Below, piece after piece: positions 12,601-22,725 of a stretch of DNA of 64,000 nt. Below the pieces are notes generated by a model. That model was not told the DNA's origin. It saw nothing but the letters and a program-made list of their open reading frames with translations, and ran no database searches. A program made the translations under genes and the position numbers. Positions within the stretch are counted from its first letter, which is position 1. Each line of letters starts with the position of its first letter. Origin of the DNA: Maylandia zebra (lineage: Eukaryota > Chordata > Actinopteri > Cichliformes > Cichlidae); assembly GCF_041146795.1 (NCBI RefSeq), contig NC_135170.1, positions 31,545,533-31,609,532 of the forward strand, read 5' to 3'.

Positions 12601-15009
12601 AATTTAGTAACTCTTTACAGTTTATGACATACTGGGTTACTTACCAAGTAGATTAGGATCGACTTCATTCCAGTCAAAGGAGGTGAGGGGAGCGCAGAAG
12701 TCTGAGTTCTTGTTGTTATTCAGCAAACATTCAAGACGTGTTTCTGTGTCGCTGACCTGCAACACAAACCCAAGGACTTATACAACAAGTGCTACCAGCT
12801 AATGTGCCACCAGCCAGCCTCCAGGACGAAAAAAATCTTTTAGTCCTTTTACATGCAGTTGTGCATTTCAGCAGCAGACAAGTTAAATAAGGCTGGAAAT
12901 ACCGTTTTTACTTTTGCTATGAAAACATAAAAAAAAAAAAAAGACCAAATGCATCTTCTTAAAAGTCCTCAACAATTCACAAATGTAATATTTCCTGCTT
13001 TTAAAACAGCTGGATATGTTTTTAGCAACTAAAGAGGATTCAATCATGCATTTGTTCCATGAGGTAATAGTTAGAACAGCGGGACACTTTCAGTTCATAA
13101 TAAAGAAGTAAAATGTGGGTCATTGATGTATTATTAATATATTTTTTTTTTAACAACAGCAAAGCTCCATAGCGCAGAGACACAAAATAGCTCTTATTTG
13201 TTAACACAATTGGCTGTCTGATCCTCCAGTTACATTTGTTATCTGCTCATTTTATCTCCTAAGACTTTAACAAGCAGAATCGTGCATTCATTTCATCCCA
13301 GTTAAATTAATGCAAATTCTTCTTCGCCCCACAGGCTCTTACATTTAATCAGGTGACTTACTCCCCGTCTGTTTTAGAGTACAACTTAAAACATAATAGT
13401 AGGTATTAAAAATATTTAATGATCACTCTAAAAGCCAGTAGGTCATAAAGAGATGTCATCTTGATCTCTTCCCTGTTATTCTTCATCTTTCAACTGCTGC
13501 TTTTAGAGCACAGCAGCTCATCTCTCTCCATCTCACCCTGTCTCTAAGCATCCTCTTCTGTCACACCAACCCTCTGCATGTCCTTTCTCATTACATCTAC
13601 GAATCTTCTCTCTGTAGTCCTCCTATTTTACTCCTGTCTAGCAGCTCCATATTCAGGCCTCCTTTGACCAATATTCGCCATCACTCCCTATGGACATGTC
13701 CAAACCATCTCAGCCTTGCCTCTTTAAATCTGGCTCCAAACCACTCAACCTGAGCTTTCCCTCTGATGTACTCATTTCTAATCATGTCTAATCTCACTAT
13801 CACTCTGTAAACCTCCCCTCTCACTCCTCCTATCCTTGTGCTACAAATCACCCCTGAAACTCATCTCCACTCCCTTCCCCCTGCCTGCACTCTCTTCTTC
13901 ACTTCTCTTGCCTACCTATGCTGCTTGCGTCTTCATTGTTACACGTGTCACCCTCTCATTCACTCACATATATTCTGTTTTGATTCTTCTAATAATTTAA
14001 TCTTCTCTAGAACATACCTCCACTTCTCCAGACTCTCTTCCACCTGCTCCCTTCTCTCACTACAGATCACGATATCATGTGAACATCACAGTCCATGGAT
14101 GCGCCTGTCTAACCTCATCTCTCAGCCTGTCCATCACCAGTGCAAACAAGAAGGGGCACAGAGCTGATCCTCACCACTATCACGCTGTACTCATACATGT
14201 CTTCCAACACCCTCGTTCCTGTGTGGTGACCCCTTTGCTCACAACATACTACTCTAACCGTGTCTTGTTTGCCGTTTTCTTTTAAATCACTTTTGGAAAC
14301 TCGCGGTTTTAATTCATATTATCTATTATATTTTACTTGTTCTCTTTGTAGCGTGTTCAGGATTTTCCTATATAAAACACAGTTATCTGTATTCTTACCC
14401 TCCAAATGCGCAGGTAGTCCCCACTGGTGGCCAGCAGGTCTGGATAGACCCCCTTCGTGTCTGGGATCCACATGATCTTGGTGGTGGGGTAAGGGTGGTC
14501 AAATGTGTTCCTGCAGACAAACTCTGAGCTCTCTTCCTCCAGACCCACCAGCTGAACCTGTGCAGGAGGGAAAACATCTCCTGTCATATCAAACAGACGA
14601 CCTGATATATCGGGAATGAAACCAAATGACTGTTCCCAAGGGGGTTCGGAGTTAGAATTATCCATTTATAGTGGCGTTACTAAGGGATATTATTAGTAAT
14701 ACACAACAAAAGACGCGCTGGTTATTAACACATATGCCCACTGTTGTTGTTTTAGTTTTACTGGTAAATAACAACAGATCGGACATTGTTATTGTACGCT
14801 AGGGCAGCTAGCATTAGCATTAATTCGTCAACGCTGCGTTAGCTGCTGGCGGCCCAAACCACACTGCGCACCTTGTTGTTGTATTCCTCCACGAAGCTGC
14901 CGAGAGCCAACCGAAACCGTTTGTCCGGACGGACGCTCCAGTTCATGGCGTACACCGTCCATGGCGCTTCGTATTTGTAGATTTCTTTTCTTTTGCCGTG
15001 AAGAGACAT
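9630..15009 (-). CDS. dcaf7: DDB1- and CUL4-associated factor 7 (WDR68), WD40 scaffold, complete
   Basis: Adaptor that binds DYRK1/HIPK kinases and serves CRL4 ubiquitin ligases; cytosol and nucleus. Seven coding exons in transcript order: 15009-14872, 14557-14399, 12756-12645, 12537-12419, 12330-12121, 11872-11755, 9802-9630. They sum to 1029 nt, giving 342 residues plus stop, the family's usual length. The start is [20 protein letters not shown]; the end is [11 protein letters not shown]-type blades are seen along the whole length, for instance [21 protein letters not shown] and the final [10 protein letters not shown]. Identity to vertebrate DCAF7 is very high by eye, so the gene is under strong constraint. 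Introns carry a LINE fragment (13440-14240). The start codon sits about 1.98 kb from the start codon of the plus-strand coiled-coil gene, so the two are divergent. Confidence 0.97.
10675..10735 (-). repeat. LINE 3'-tail fragment in dcaf7 intron
   Basis: Contains AATAGAATAGAATAATC, then TTTAATTGTCCCACAAGAGG and GGAAATTTGG. On the minus strand this is the usual ending of fish CR1/L2-type LINEs. Confidence 0.4.
13440..14240 (-). mobile_element. RTE-like LINE reverse-transcriptase 3' fragment in dcaf7 intron
   Basis: Read on the minus strand, a decayed frame gives [16 protein letters not shown] near 13710, the signature that follows the reverse-transcriptase domain of RTE/BovB-type LINEs (RLRWFGHV), then matter like [11 protein letters not shown] with many stops. 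It lies in the intron between exons 14399-14557 and 12645-12756. Clade assignment is by motif memory; the copy is dead. Confidence 0.6.
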
Positions 15010-15977
15010 CCCCCCTCGAACTGCAGCCAACACACCAGCGTCAGCGAACTGCGATTTAAGTAGTCCCACAAGCGAAGTTCGACCGCTTCTTTAACTTGTA
15101 TGAACAAATGACGGCAGACACGGCGACAGCGGCTATTTAAATGAGCAAATCTTGTCTGAAAGCAACGTTTACCACCACGTTACTTAACAAAGAGTACCAT
15201 CGCTGGCTTCAACCTGAAGAAAAGGTCAAGTCACACGATATCCAGATGACTTCCGGTTAGTATTTCCAACATAAAAGCCCCTCTACTCTTGAATTTATTG
15301 GCGGTCAGCGAAGAAGCTTAGAGATGCATTACCGCCACCTGCTGGTTGGATGTAAATAGCGGGTGATTAAAAGGTGGAAACTGCTGCTCCCTGTAACGCC
15401 TGTGCTTCTTCCCAGGTTAAACTAAAACGAAACTAAAAGCTAAAACTAGTTGTGAAAAATAATGTTGTTTACTAAAATAAATATTTAAAAAAATAGACTT
15501 TTGAGAAATAATTAAAACTGAAACGATTTTGTGAATGTGGAAACCAAACTGAAACACTAATCAAGTTGTCCAAGTTGAACCAGTGTTTGAAAATGCTGAA
15601 ATAGAGCAAATATTTCCTCATTTTTCTTCCCAAAAATTTCCCGACAAACATACAATCCATCATCTCATCACAAATGCAATTTCCTTTTACATGCGGAAAA
15701 AGTCGAAGAATGTTAGTTACTTTGCCTTTCTGGGGACAGCAACAGTACGTCAATGAGTCTAAATCACCTATGAGTAAATTGTCTTTAGTAATATCATATT
15801 CATAGCTTACATCTATCAAATAATGTATGACATTTGCAACGATTGCTTTCTTCTCACTCGTGTGCTTTTGTTGTACAATGGCATAATAAGGACTACACTA
15901 CATTTTTCATAATGCTTAATCAGCATTCGCACTGATTTGTTAATGTGTAATGTACTGCAGTATTTTTTGTGCAGTTA

Positions 15978-15983
15978 CATATA

Positions 15984-16031
<48 letters not shown>

Positions 16032-16038
16032 TATATAT

Positions 16039-16092
<54 letters not shown>

Positions 16093-16132
16093 ATATATGT
16101 ATGTGTGTGAGTGTGTGTGTGTGTATATATAT
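15978..16132. repeat. Compound (TA)n/(CA)n/(TG)n microsatellite
   Basis: Alternating TA, CA and TG runs upstream of dcaf7. The (CA) blocks face (TG) blocks so the stretch is partly self-complementary and could form hairpins or Z-DNA. Confidence 0.95.
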
Positions 16133-16519
16133 CACTCATAATAATCTGACAATACTATAATATTGGCCATATTATATTTACATTACCACAGGGAGATGAT
16201 TTTAGTCTCATGAACAACATTAGCTAATTGTTATTTACTAACTAATCTTGAAATGACTGTTCAGTACAGAAATGAAGCCCAACAATCATGTTTTACAGTC
16301 CTGTGGTCTCAGCCTCAGATACTCAACTGATCAAAGTGATGTCATGACAAAAATGAATGACCAACAAAACATTTTTTTCTCCTTCATTTATGTCACATCT
16401 CCTTTCTCCTTCATGCATGTAACGTTTCTCGCGATTAGTATCATGGTTGCTAGGCAACCTGAACAGCGAGACGAAGGCTAGACCGTCCCATTTCACAAGC
16501 CTCTCACTTCTGCACTTCT

Positions 16520-16580
16520 TAATAATAATAATACATTTTATTTAAATAGCGCCTTTCAAAGCACCCAAGGACACTGTACA
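16520..16580. repeat. Dispersed-repeat tail
   Basis: ATTTTATTTAAATAGCGCC, then TTTCAAAGCACCCAAGG and ACACTGTACAAC. This resembles the common fish LINE/SINE ending with 'tttatatagcgcctttcaa'. It lies just upstream of the coiled-coil gene's promoter. Confidence 0.45.
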
Positions 16581-16789
16581 ACAGATAAAGATTCTTGTAC
16601 TTATAGTACGCACCGTACGTAGTACACGTAGTGCGCGTACTTCAAGCGTGCAGACCCTGAATTGGGACACAGCCTACGAATTTGGACAGCCTTCGGCGCG
16701 TCGCTGTGACGTAATCGGTCTACAAATGCGGCCTCAGGAGGATGTAGCCCTTGAATTTGGACACGACCAGCGTGTACTTACTCGGCCAT

Positions 16790-16993
16790 CTTGGAACGCA
16801 CCCCGCTCTTTGATCCTTTGATCTTCACAAAGGACCATTCTGACGTCACGGTCGACTTCACGTTCTCTGCTAGTCCTTAAATAGGGAGCTCCTTTAACAG
16901 TTTACATTGGAGCATTTTCAGAAACAGCCAGTTGTTTTAGACAAAGCTAATACGTATTTAACCTGTGACACGGTGCTTTAAACCTTTAAAAAA
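16790..16993 (+). promoter_or_regulatory. Probable promoter of the coiled-coil gene
   Basis: Within 200 bp before the ATG are a YY1-type GGCCATCTTGG, two CTTTGATC (TCF/LEF-like) motifs, a CRE-like TGACGTCA and a TATA-like TTAAATAGGG at about 16877. A TATA box there would start RNA near 16905, about 90 nt before the ATG. Motifs are seen; function is inferred. Confidence 0.35.
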
Positions 16994-19021
16994 ATGCCAC
17001 AGGAGTCATTAAATAACTTATCTTCTGGAAGCGATAGTGGAGATGAGTCACTAAGAATGCAGCTTGAGGCTAGTGAGATGAGACTGTCTCAAATTCACAG
17101 AGACGTAGTGCTTCAATTTGAGCACAACCGTAGAAGAAATGCAAAACAAAGGGAAGAGCTCAAAAATATTAAGAAAGAAAACGCAGATCTCATGCAAGAG
17201 CTCAAAAATAGTTGGAAAGACAATGCAGATCTCAGGGAAGAGCTCAAAAATATTAGGAAAGAAAATGCAGATCTCAAGCAAGAGCTCAGAAATAGTAGGA
17301 AAGACAACTCAGAACTCATGGAAGAGCTAAAAAGTAGTAGGAAGGAAAACGCAGAGCTCATGGAAGAGCTCGAATATAGCAGGAAAGACAACACAGAGCT
17401 CAGGGAAGAGCTCAAAAAAAGTAGGAAAGACAACTCAGAACTCATGGAAGAGCTCAAAAATATTAGGAAAGAAAACCCAGATCTCAATCAAGAGCTCAAA
17501 AATAGTAGGAAAGACAACTCAGAACTCATGGAAGAGGTCGAAAATATTAAGAAAGAAAACGCAGATGTCAGGGAAGAGCTCAAAAATATTAGGAAAGAAA
17601 ACCCAGATCTCAAGCAAGAGCTCAAAAATAGTAGGAAAGACAACTCAGAACTCATGGAAGAGCTCAAAAATACTAGGGAGGAAAACGCAGAGCTCATGGA
17701 AGAACTCGAATATAGCAGGAAAGACAACATAGAGCTCAGGGAAGAGCTCGAAAATAGTAGGAAAGACAACTCAGAACTCATGGAAGAGGTCGAAAATATT
17801 AAGAAAGAAAACGCAGATCTCAAGCAACAGCTCAAAAATATTTGGAAAGACAACTCAGAACTCATGGAAGAGCTCTAAAATATTAAGAAAGAAAACGCAG
17901 ATCTCAGGGAAGAGCTCAAAAATATTAGGAAAGAAAACCCAGATCTCAAGCAAGAGCTCAAAAATAGTAGGAAAGACAACTCAGAACTCATGGAAGAGGT
18001 CAAAAATATTAAGAAGAAAACGCAGATCTCAGGGAAGAGCTCAAAAATATTAGGAAAGAAAACCCAGATCTCAGGGAAGAGCTCAAAAATAGTAGGAAAG
18101 ACAACTCAGAACTCATGGAAGAGGTCGAAAATATTAAGAAAGAAAACGCAGATCTCAGGGAAGAGCTCAAAAATATTAGGAAAGAAAACCCAGATCTCAA
18201 GCAAGAGCTCAAAAATAGTAGGAAAGACAACTCAGAACTCATGGAAGAGGTCAAAAATATTAAGAAGAAAACGCAGATCTCAGGGAAGAGCTCAAAAATA
18301 TTAGGAAAGAAAACCCAGATCTCAGGGAAGAGCTCAAAAATAGTAGGAAAGACAACTCAGAACTCATGGAAGAGGTCGAAAATATTAAGAAAGAAAACGC
18401 AGATCTCAGGGAAGAGCTCAAAAATAGTAGGAAAGACAACTCAGAACTCATGGAAGAGGTCAAAAATATTAAGAAGAAAACGCAGATCTCAGGGAAGAGC
18501 TCAAAAATATTAGGAAAGAAAACCCAGATCTCAGGGAAGAGCTCAAAAATAGTAGGAAAGACAACTCAGAACTCATGGAAGAGGTCGAAAATATTAAGAA
18601 AGAAAACGCAGATCTCAGGGAAGAGCTCAAAAATATTAGGAAAGAAAACCCAGATCTCAAGCAAGAGCTCGAAAATAGTAGGAAAGACAACTCAGAACTC
18701 ATGGAAGAGCTCAAAAATAGTAGGGAGGAAAACGCAGAGCTCATGGAAGAGCTCGAATATAGCAGGAAAGACAACACAGAGCTCAGGGGAGAGCTTGAAA
18801 ATAGCAGTAAAGAAAACGCAAAGCTCTTGGAAGAGCTTGAAAATAGCAGGAAAGACAACACAAAGCTCAGGGAAGAGCTCGAAAAAAGCACGAAAGCGAA
18901 TGCAGAACTCGTGAAAAATGTGGAAAATAATCAGCGCCTACTTAAAGTAGGTTTAGGTCTTGCCACAGTGGCCATTGTTGTTCCTGCAGCTTGCTGGGCC
19001 ATCTCAATGCTTTTCGGCTAA
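16994..19021 (+). pseudogene. Single-exon tail-anchored coiled-coil repeat protein gene, interrupted
   Basis: I do not recognise the family. The start MPQESLNNLSSGSDSGDESL has a good context (AAAAAAATGCC). A Ser/Asp-rich head of about 55 residues is followed by 42 tandem 14-residue units (for example LKNIRKENADLREE), then a C-terminal hydrophobic segment (LLKVGLGLATVAIVVPAACW) ending MLFG, typical of a tail-anchored membrane protein. Each unit is two heptads with L, I/S/Y, N, L at a/d, so an Asn falls at an 'a' position every second heptad, as in parallel dimers. No introns. The frame is cut by TAA at 17876-17878 (a Lys codon AAA in other units) and by three identical 1-bp deletions at about 18013, 18264 and 18473, which together restore the frame before the tail. 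The first 294 codons are open. Either a recent pseudogene, a gene with population-variable repeats, or assembly error in the array. Confidence 0.6.
17159..18919 (+). repeat. 42-bp tandem repeat array, 42 units
   Basis: Units begin at CTCAAAAATAT or CTCGAAAATAG and end at GAAGAG. The array is 1761 bp, which is 42 x 42 minus the three single-base deletions, so there are no other indels. Units fall into classes (NADLREE, NPDLKQE, NSELMEE, NAELMEE, NTELREE) that recur in the same order, showing block duplication of 3 to 6 units. Confidence 0.95.
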
Positions 19022-19089
19022 AGTGAATGTCCCGCTCTGTGGGGTCATGATAATAATCAGAGTTTTGATATCTTAGCAGAAGATATCAC

Positions 19090-19415
19090 CAAAACTTTCT
19101 GAAGTGTAAGAAATATAAATTCATGCTCAATTGAGTCAAAGGCTTTATAGAAGTCCAGGAGAAGGATAAATGAGTCATCAGATATTAATGCTGAGTAGTC
19201 CAGAATATCCAAGACGAGTCTAATATTATTGGAGATGTGCCTGTTTGTCATAAATACAGACTGTCTCATCTACAATATCATTCAAAATATATTTCATTCT
19301 TCTAGCTAGCAATAGAGCTAAAATTTTATAATCATTATATAGGAGGCGTATTGGTCTCCAGTTGTCTATAAAAAGTAGGTCCTTCTTAGGTTTGGGAATT
19401 AAAGTAATAAGTCCT
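19090..19415 (-). mobile_element. Tx1/L1-like LINE reverse-transcriptase fragment
   Basis: Minus-strand frames give LIPKPKKDLLFIDNWRPI, then LLYNDYKILALLLARRMK and LLLDFYKAFDSIEHEF. These are the early reverse-transcriptase motifs of L1/Tx1-type LINEs. A frameshift breaks the middle. The same LINE is present at 22726-23085; the shared part (19215-19415 and 22726-22926) is nearly identical. This copy keeps the downstream FYKAFDS motif. Confidence 0.7.
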
Positions 19416-20121
19416 CCAGTGTGATAATAAAACCAGGGAAAAATGAAACCTGCTCCTATTAAATATTCTTAAGTCTTTTTCTGTATAAATAGTGGTATAT
19501 TTTTTTTTCAAAAGATACAGTAAATAAAGTAGTGTTAGTAGTGGGTGATATCATGTAAACACTGTCATGATTTTATGTAAACATTTTGTCATTTGTAAAC
19601 TATAAATGACATGGATTCTACACTGTAACAGATGTGATGTTCTATAAGGTGGTTTTAATTTAAAAAAAAAAAAGAGGCAAAAATTAGTTTGTTTCTTTAT
19701 TCAATTTTTGAACAGTAGTACTCAGTCAGTACATATTCAGTAAATGCAAATTATTTACATGGCAGTGCACTACAGGCATAAATCTAGACCCCTAGATAAC
19801 ACATTATGGCATTATTAGCAGTGACAACTCCTCCACAATAGCAGGTGGGACTTTTCTTTTTTGAGTTTCCAGGTTTTTAAAGATGTTAAATTGAATAACC
19901 TTGACATTATTGGTATTTTGGATATTAGTGATAAGTCTGGCACCAGGGCAATCTTCTGCTGTGCTGTGCAAGTTGACTGTTGTTTCCTGTGAAATATCAA
20001 CTGGCATTTCCGTGTTGCGGTCAACTGTGTTAGCGGTCTGTGCAAGTTCAGGAGCTGTCTCTGTCTCCATTGAGGCCACTGTTGTTGTGCTAGTGACAGC
20101 AGTGTCCTGGCAAAACCTCAT
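19416..20121 (-). pseudogene. 3' end of a SWIM-zinc-finger-type gene or element, copy A
   Basis: The terminal coding part (KRKVPPAIVEELSLLIMP, stop at 19804-19806) and the 3' UTR down to 19416 match copy B at 23772-24227 almost base for base. Upstream coding here (Thr/Ala-rich, minus strand to 20121) does not match copy B and has no domain I recognise. It abuts LINE sequence at 19415, so it is truncated or rearranged. Confidence 0.45.
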
Positions 20122-20384
20122 TTCTGCACCTGCCGACAGTGAGCATAGGGCAATGACATTATCTACAAAATTACACAGCCTTTGTACGTGCTATGGAGTT
20201 TTTACGTGTTTTGGGGTTTGTACGTGCTTTGTCTCTAGCAGGCACCATAAATATACTTTTATTTATTCACTCCACATAAAATATAATAAATAAATCATAT
20301 AATACAAAAACCAACTATTTACATTTCAACTTTTAACTATTTAAATTTTCAGCTTTTTCCTTTTAACCCTTAGATGCACACGTG

Positions 20385-20586
20385 GGGTCAAAAATGACCC
20401 CATGGGTTGTTTTTCTTCAAAATCTTTAAAATGAAAAGTTGTAATATATTCATATTCCAGGTATTCCTCATAAAATATGTTTGTAACATGAAGCCATTTC
20501 TATTTATTTATTTTTTCATTAATTAAAAAAAAATGCAGTTTTTGTATCACTACCCCACTCTTCCACAAGTGGGGTCAAAAACGACC
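20385..20586. repeat. Pair of short palindromes GGGGTCAAAAATGACCCC, possible piggyBac-like end
   Basis: The palindrome at 20385-20402 recurs at 20573-20586 with one change (GGGGTCAAAAACGACCCC). The first follows TTAACCCTTAGATGCACA, which looks like a TTAA target plus CCCTTAG terminus of piggyBac-type elements. No matching opposite terminus was found, so the element assignment is weak. Confidence 0.25.
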
Positions 20587-20883
20587 CCAAGCAGTTCCTA
20601 TGCAATCTGCTCCTCCCTCTTTTTAAACGAGGCAATAGGAGCTGCTCACATTAAAAACAACTTTATTTAAAAAGTAATTTTACACCTGATACAAACATTT
20701 TAAAAGTCAAACAATACACAAGTTTTAAAGGAAGAAAAATATTTTTAAGAGTTTTTTAAGCTTAGGAATGGTTAATATGTTTAGAAAATTAATATATAAT
20801 ATTTTTCAAATAATTGTCACCCAAATCAACATCATAATAAAAATATAATTAATAAAATATATAATAATGATGATAAGAAGAAT

Positions 20884-21172
20884 AATAACCCATATGGAAA
20901 AGAAATAGTAAAAACTTATATGTGATTACTCATGAAAGTGGCCACTTTCATGAGTAAATCATATAAGCCTTACATGATTTACTCATGAAAGTGGCCACTT
21001 TCTCATTACTTTCATATATTGTTTTAGTAAGTATCCAAAACATACAAGTTTCATTACATAATTTTTCAAGGGATCTTATATCTGTTTTCACTCTTATATG
21101 CTTTTCATACAAGTTTCACACAAGACAGATACAAACTTTATAAGATTTATATATATCTTTTCCATATGGGAA
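20884..21172. mobile_element. Fold-back MITE-like element with internal hairpins
   Basis: The ends are inverted: CCCATATGGAAAAGA at the left, and TCTTTTCCATATGGG at the right. Inside, two hairpins share the core CATGAAAGTGGCCACTTTC; the first has stems 20915-20941 and 20942-20967 with almost no loop. No coding capacity. Class unknown; I recall similar GTGGCCAC-centred repeats as common in fish. Confidence 0.65.
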
Positions 21173-21349
21173 TAACAACAGAAACAGTTTACTTAAAAGC
21201 TCTTCTAACATTAGACTGCTTTTGAAAAGTTTCAATAGTGTCAATACACCATAAGGACAACGCAGATCTCAAGCAAGAGCTCAAAAATAGTTGGAAAGAC
21301 AACTCAGAATGAAGGGAAGAGCTCTAAAATATTAGAAAAGAAAAGAAAG

Positions 21350-21543
21350 TGTGTACTTTATTGGTCCCCGTGGGGAAAATGTCTCTCTGCATTTAACCCA
21401 TTCACTCAGTGAAGCAGTGGGCAGCAGTGTGTAGGGATGGTACCTTGCTCAGGGGTACCTCAGGGTAGCTGTTCAGGGGAATCGAACCCCCGACCTTCCG
21501 ATCATGGGGCCACCACTCTACCTACTGAGCTATCCTTGCCCCT
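21350..21543 (-). mobile_element. tRNA-derived SINE inserted in the coiled-coil array
   Basis: On the minus strand it starts with a tRNA-like head (GGGGCAAGGATAGCTCAG, B box GGTTCGATTCC) and ends in GGACCAATAAAGTACACAC, a tail like that of local LINE 3' ends. It is flanked by AAAGAAAG at 21342-21349 and 21544-21551, an 8-bp target duplication. The head is not a working tRNA: it is part of a longer dispersed unit. Confidence 0.8.
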
Positions 21544-21756
21544 AAAGAAAGAAAACGCAGATCTCAGGGAAGAGCTCAAAAATATTAGGAAAGAAAACGC
21601 AGATCTCAAGCAAGAGCTCAAAAATAGTAGGAAAGACAACTCAGAACGAAGGGAAGAGCTCTAAAATATTAAGAAAGAAAACGCAGATCTCAGGGAAGAG
21701 CTCAAAAATATTAGGAAAGAAAACCCAGATCTCAAGCAAGAGCTCGAAAATAGTAG

Positions 21757-22340
21757 TGTCACAATTCTGGGTCATGTTGACCCAGCTTTCTGTTTTTCAT
21801 GCTTTGGTGTTTTTCTAGATTATGATTTGATTAATCAGTGATACTGTTTTGATTATGCTTATTATTTAGTAGGCTTTGGTCAGTGTCAAGTCTGTCTCTC
21901 TCTGTCTAGTCCGTGTCTTAGTAAAGTGTGTTTTGTTTCCTGTTTTACTTTGAAGGTTCTTGTTCCTGTCTGATGTCAGTGTTCCGGCTTTGCTCTCCCT
22001 GTCTCGTTAGGTCTTATTTCTCCCAGCTGTGTTCCCCTTCTGTCTCTAATTCCTTGATGACTCCCTCAGTATATTTTAAGCCCAGTGTGTCTTTGTGTCA
22101 GTGTCACGTCATTAACGGCTGTTCACCCTCACATCCTCTGTGTGTTCCATTTGCCAGCATGCCAACCTGTCTAGTTATTCTGTTCACCCAGTTTGGTTAT
22201 TCTGTTCACCCAGTTTAGTTAGTGTTTTTCCTTTTCAGTTTCATACCAGCAATAAAGCTGTGTGTTTTGAGTTACTTCCGCTTCCGTGAGTCCTGCGTTT
22301 TGGGTCCTCTCCTCCTGCCTGCCTACACACAGATATGACA
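21757..22340 (+). mobile_element. Solo LTR (584 bp) in the coiled-coil array
   Basis: Begins TGTCACAATTCTGGG and ends AGATATGACA, so TG...CA termini with a short inverted TGTCA/TGACA. It is flanked by the 5-bp duplication AGTAG (21752-21756 and 22341-22345). A poly(A) signal AATAAA lies at 22251-22256, as expected for the R region. No internal retroelement genes follow, so it is a solo LTR left by recombination. It splits one 42-bp unit. Confidence 0.9.
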
Positions 22341-22426
22341 AGTAGGAAGGAAAACGCAGAGCTCATGGAAGGGAATACTATGAGCCTGCGAGCAACCAGC
22401 TCACGCCAGCACAGGCGTTTTATAAA

Positions 22427-22630
22427 ATGCTAGGGATTATCATTGTTACCCCCAGTGCATCCAACATTTCCACACCGCAGCAGAGTTTGCCCACATCACC
22501 ACAACAGCCAGGTTTTTTCACATCACCTTCAGCCAGCCCTGCTCCCTCTTCAACAGGGAAGCGGCAGACACCCCGCCAGCATTCACAGCCCCAGCGAGAG
22601 CCTGGATTTCTTCCTGTACAGTCGGCTAGG
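22427..22630 (+). other. Exon-like open frame of unknown origin
   Basis: A Ser/Pro/Gln-rich frame (ending EPGFLPVQSAR) runs into a good donor GTGAGT at about 22631. No acceptor partner or known domain was recognised. It might be a fragment captured by a mobile element. Confidence 0.2.
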
Positions 22631-22725
22631 GTGAGTGGTGGAGCTACTCTTTTTTTTGGCTCCTGCAGAAATAAAAACTGTTAATTCCGGGCCGGCTTGT
22701 TGTGTAAGCGGCACCAGAAATGAAA

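Larger units (their letters stand above)
21259..22371 (+). pseudogene. Second, fragmented copy of the 42-bp coiled-coil array
   Basis: Units of the same 42-bp repeat occur at 21259-21349, 21544-21756 and 22341-22371, all in the same direction as the main gene. The gaps are a SINE (21350-21543) and a solo LTR (21757-22340), each flanked by target duplications, so the array was once continuous. It carries the same CTC-TAA nonsense change as the main array, twice (21325-21327 and 21662-21664). No head or anchor is present. Confidence 0.85.

Noticed and set aside
17990-18513. Plus-strand Lys/Ser-rich frames (KTQISGKSSKI...) as a second protein
   Set aside because: They are out-of-frame readings of the coiled-coil units after the 1-bp deletions.
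17113-18891. Long minus-strand Ser/Leu/Phe-rich open frames opposite the array
   Set aside because: They mirror the repeat on the other strand (SSSMSSELSFLLFLSS-type) and have no start context or homology.
17159-18919. CRISPR-like regular repeats
   Set aside because: The 42-bp units are head to tail without spacers, are coding, and the genome is a vertebrate's.
21470-21543. A functional minus-strand tRNA gene
   Set aside because: It is the head of a longer SINE with target duplications and continues into a SINE body, without a terminator.
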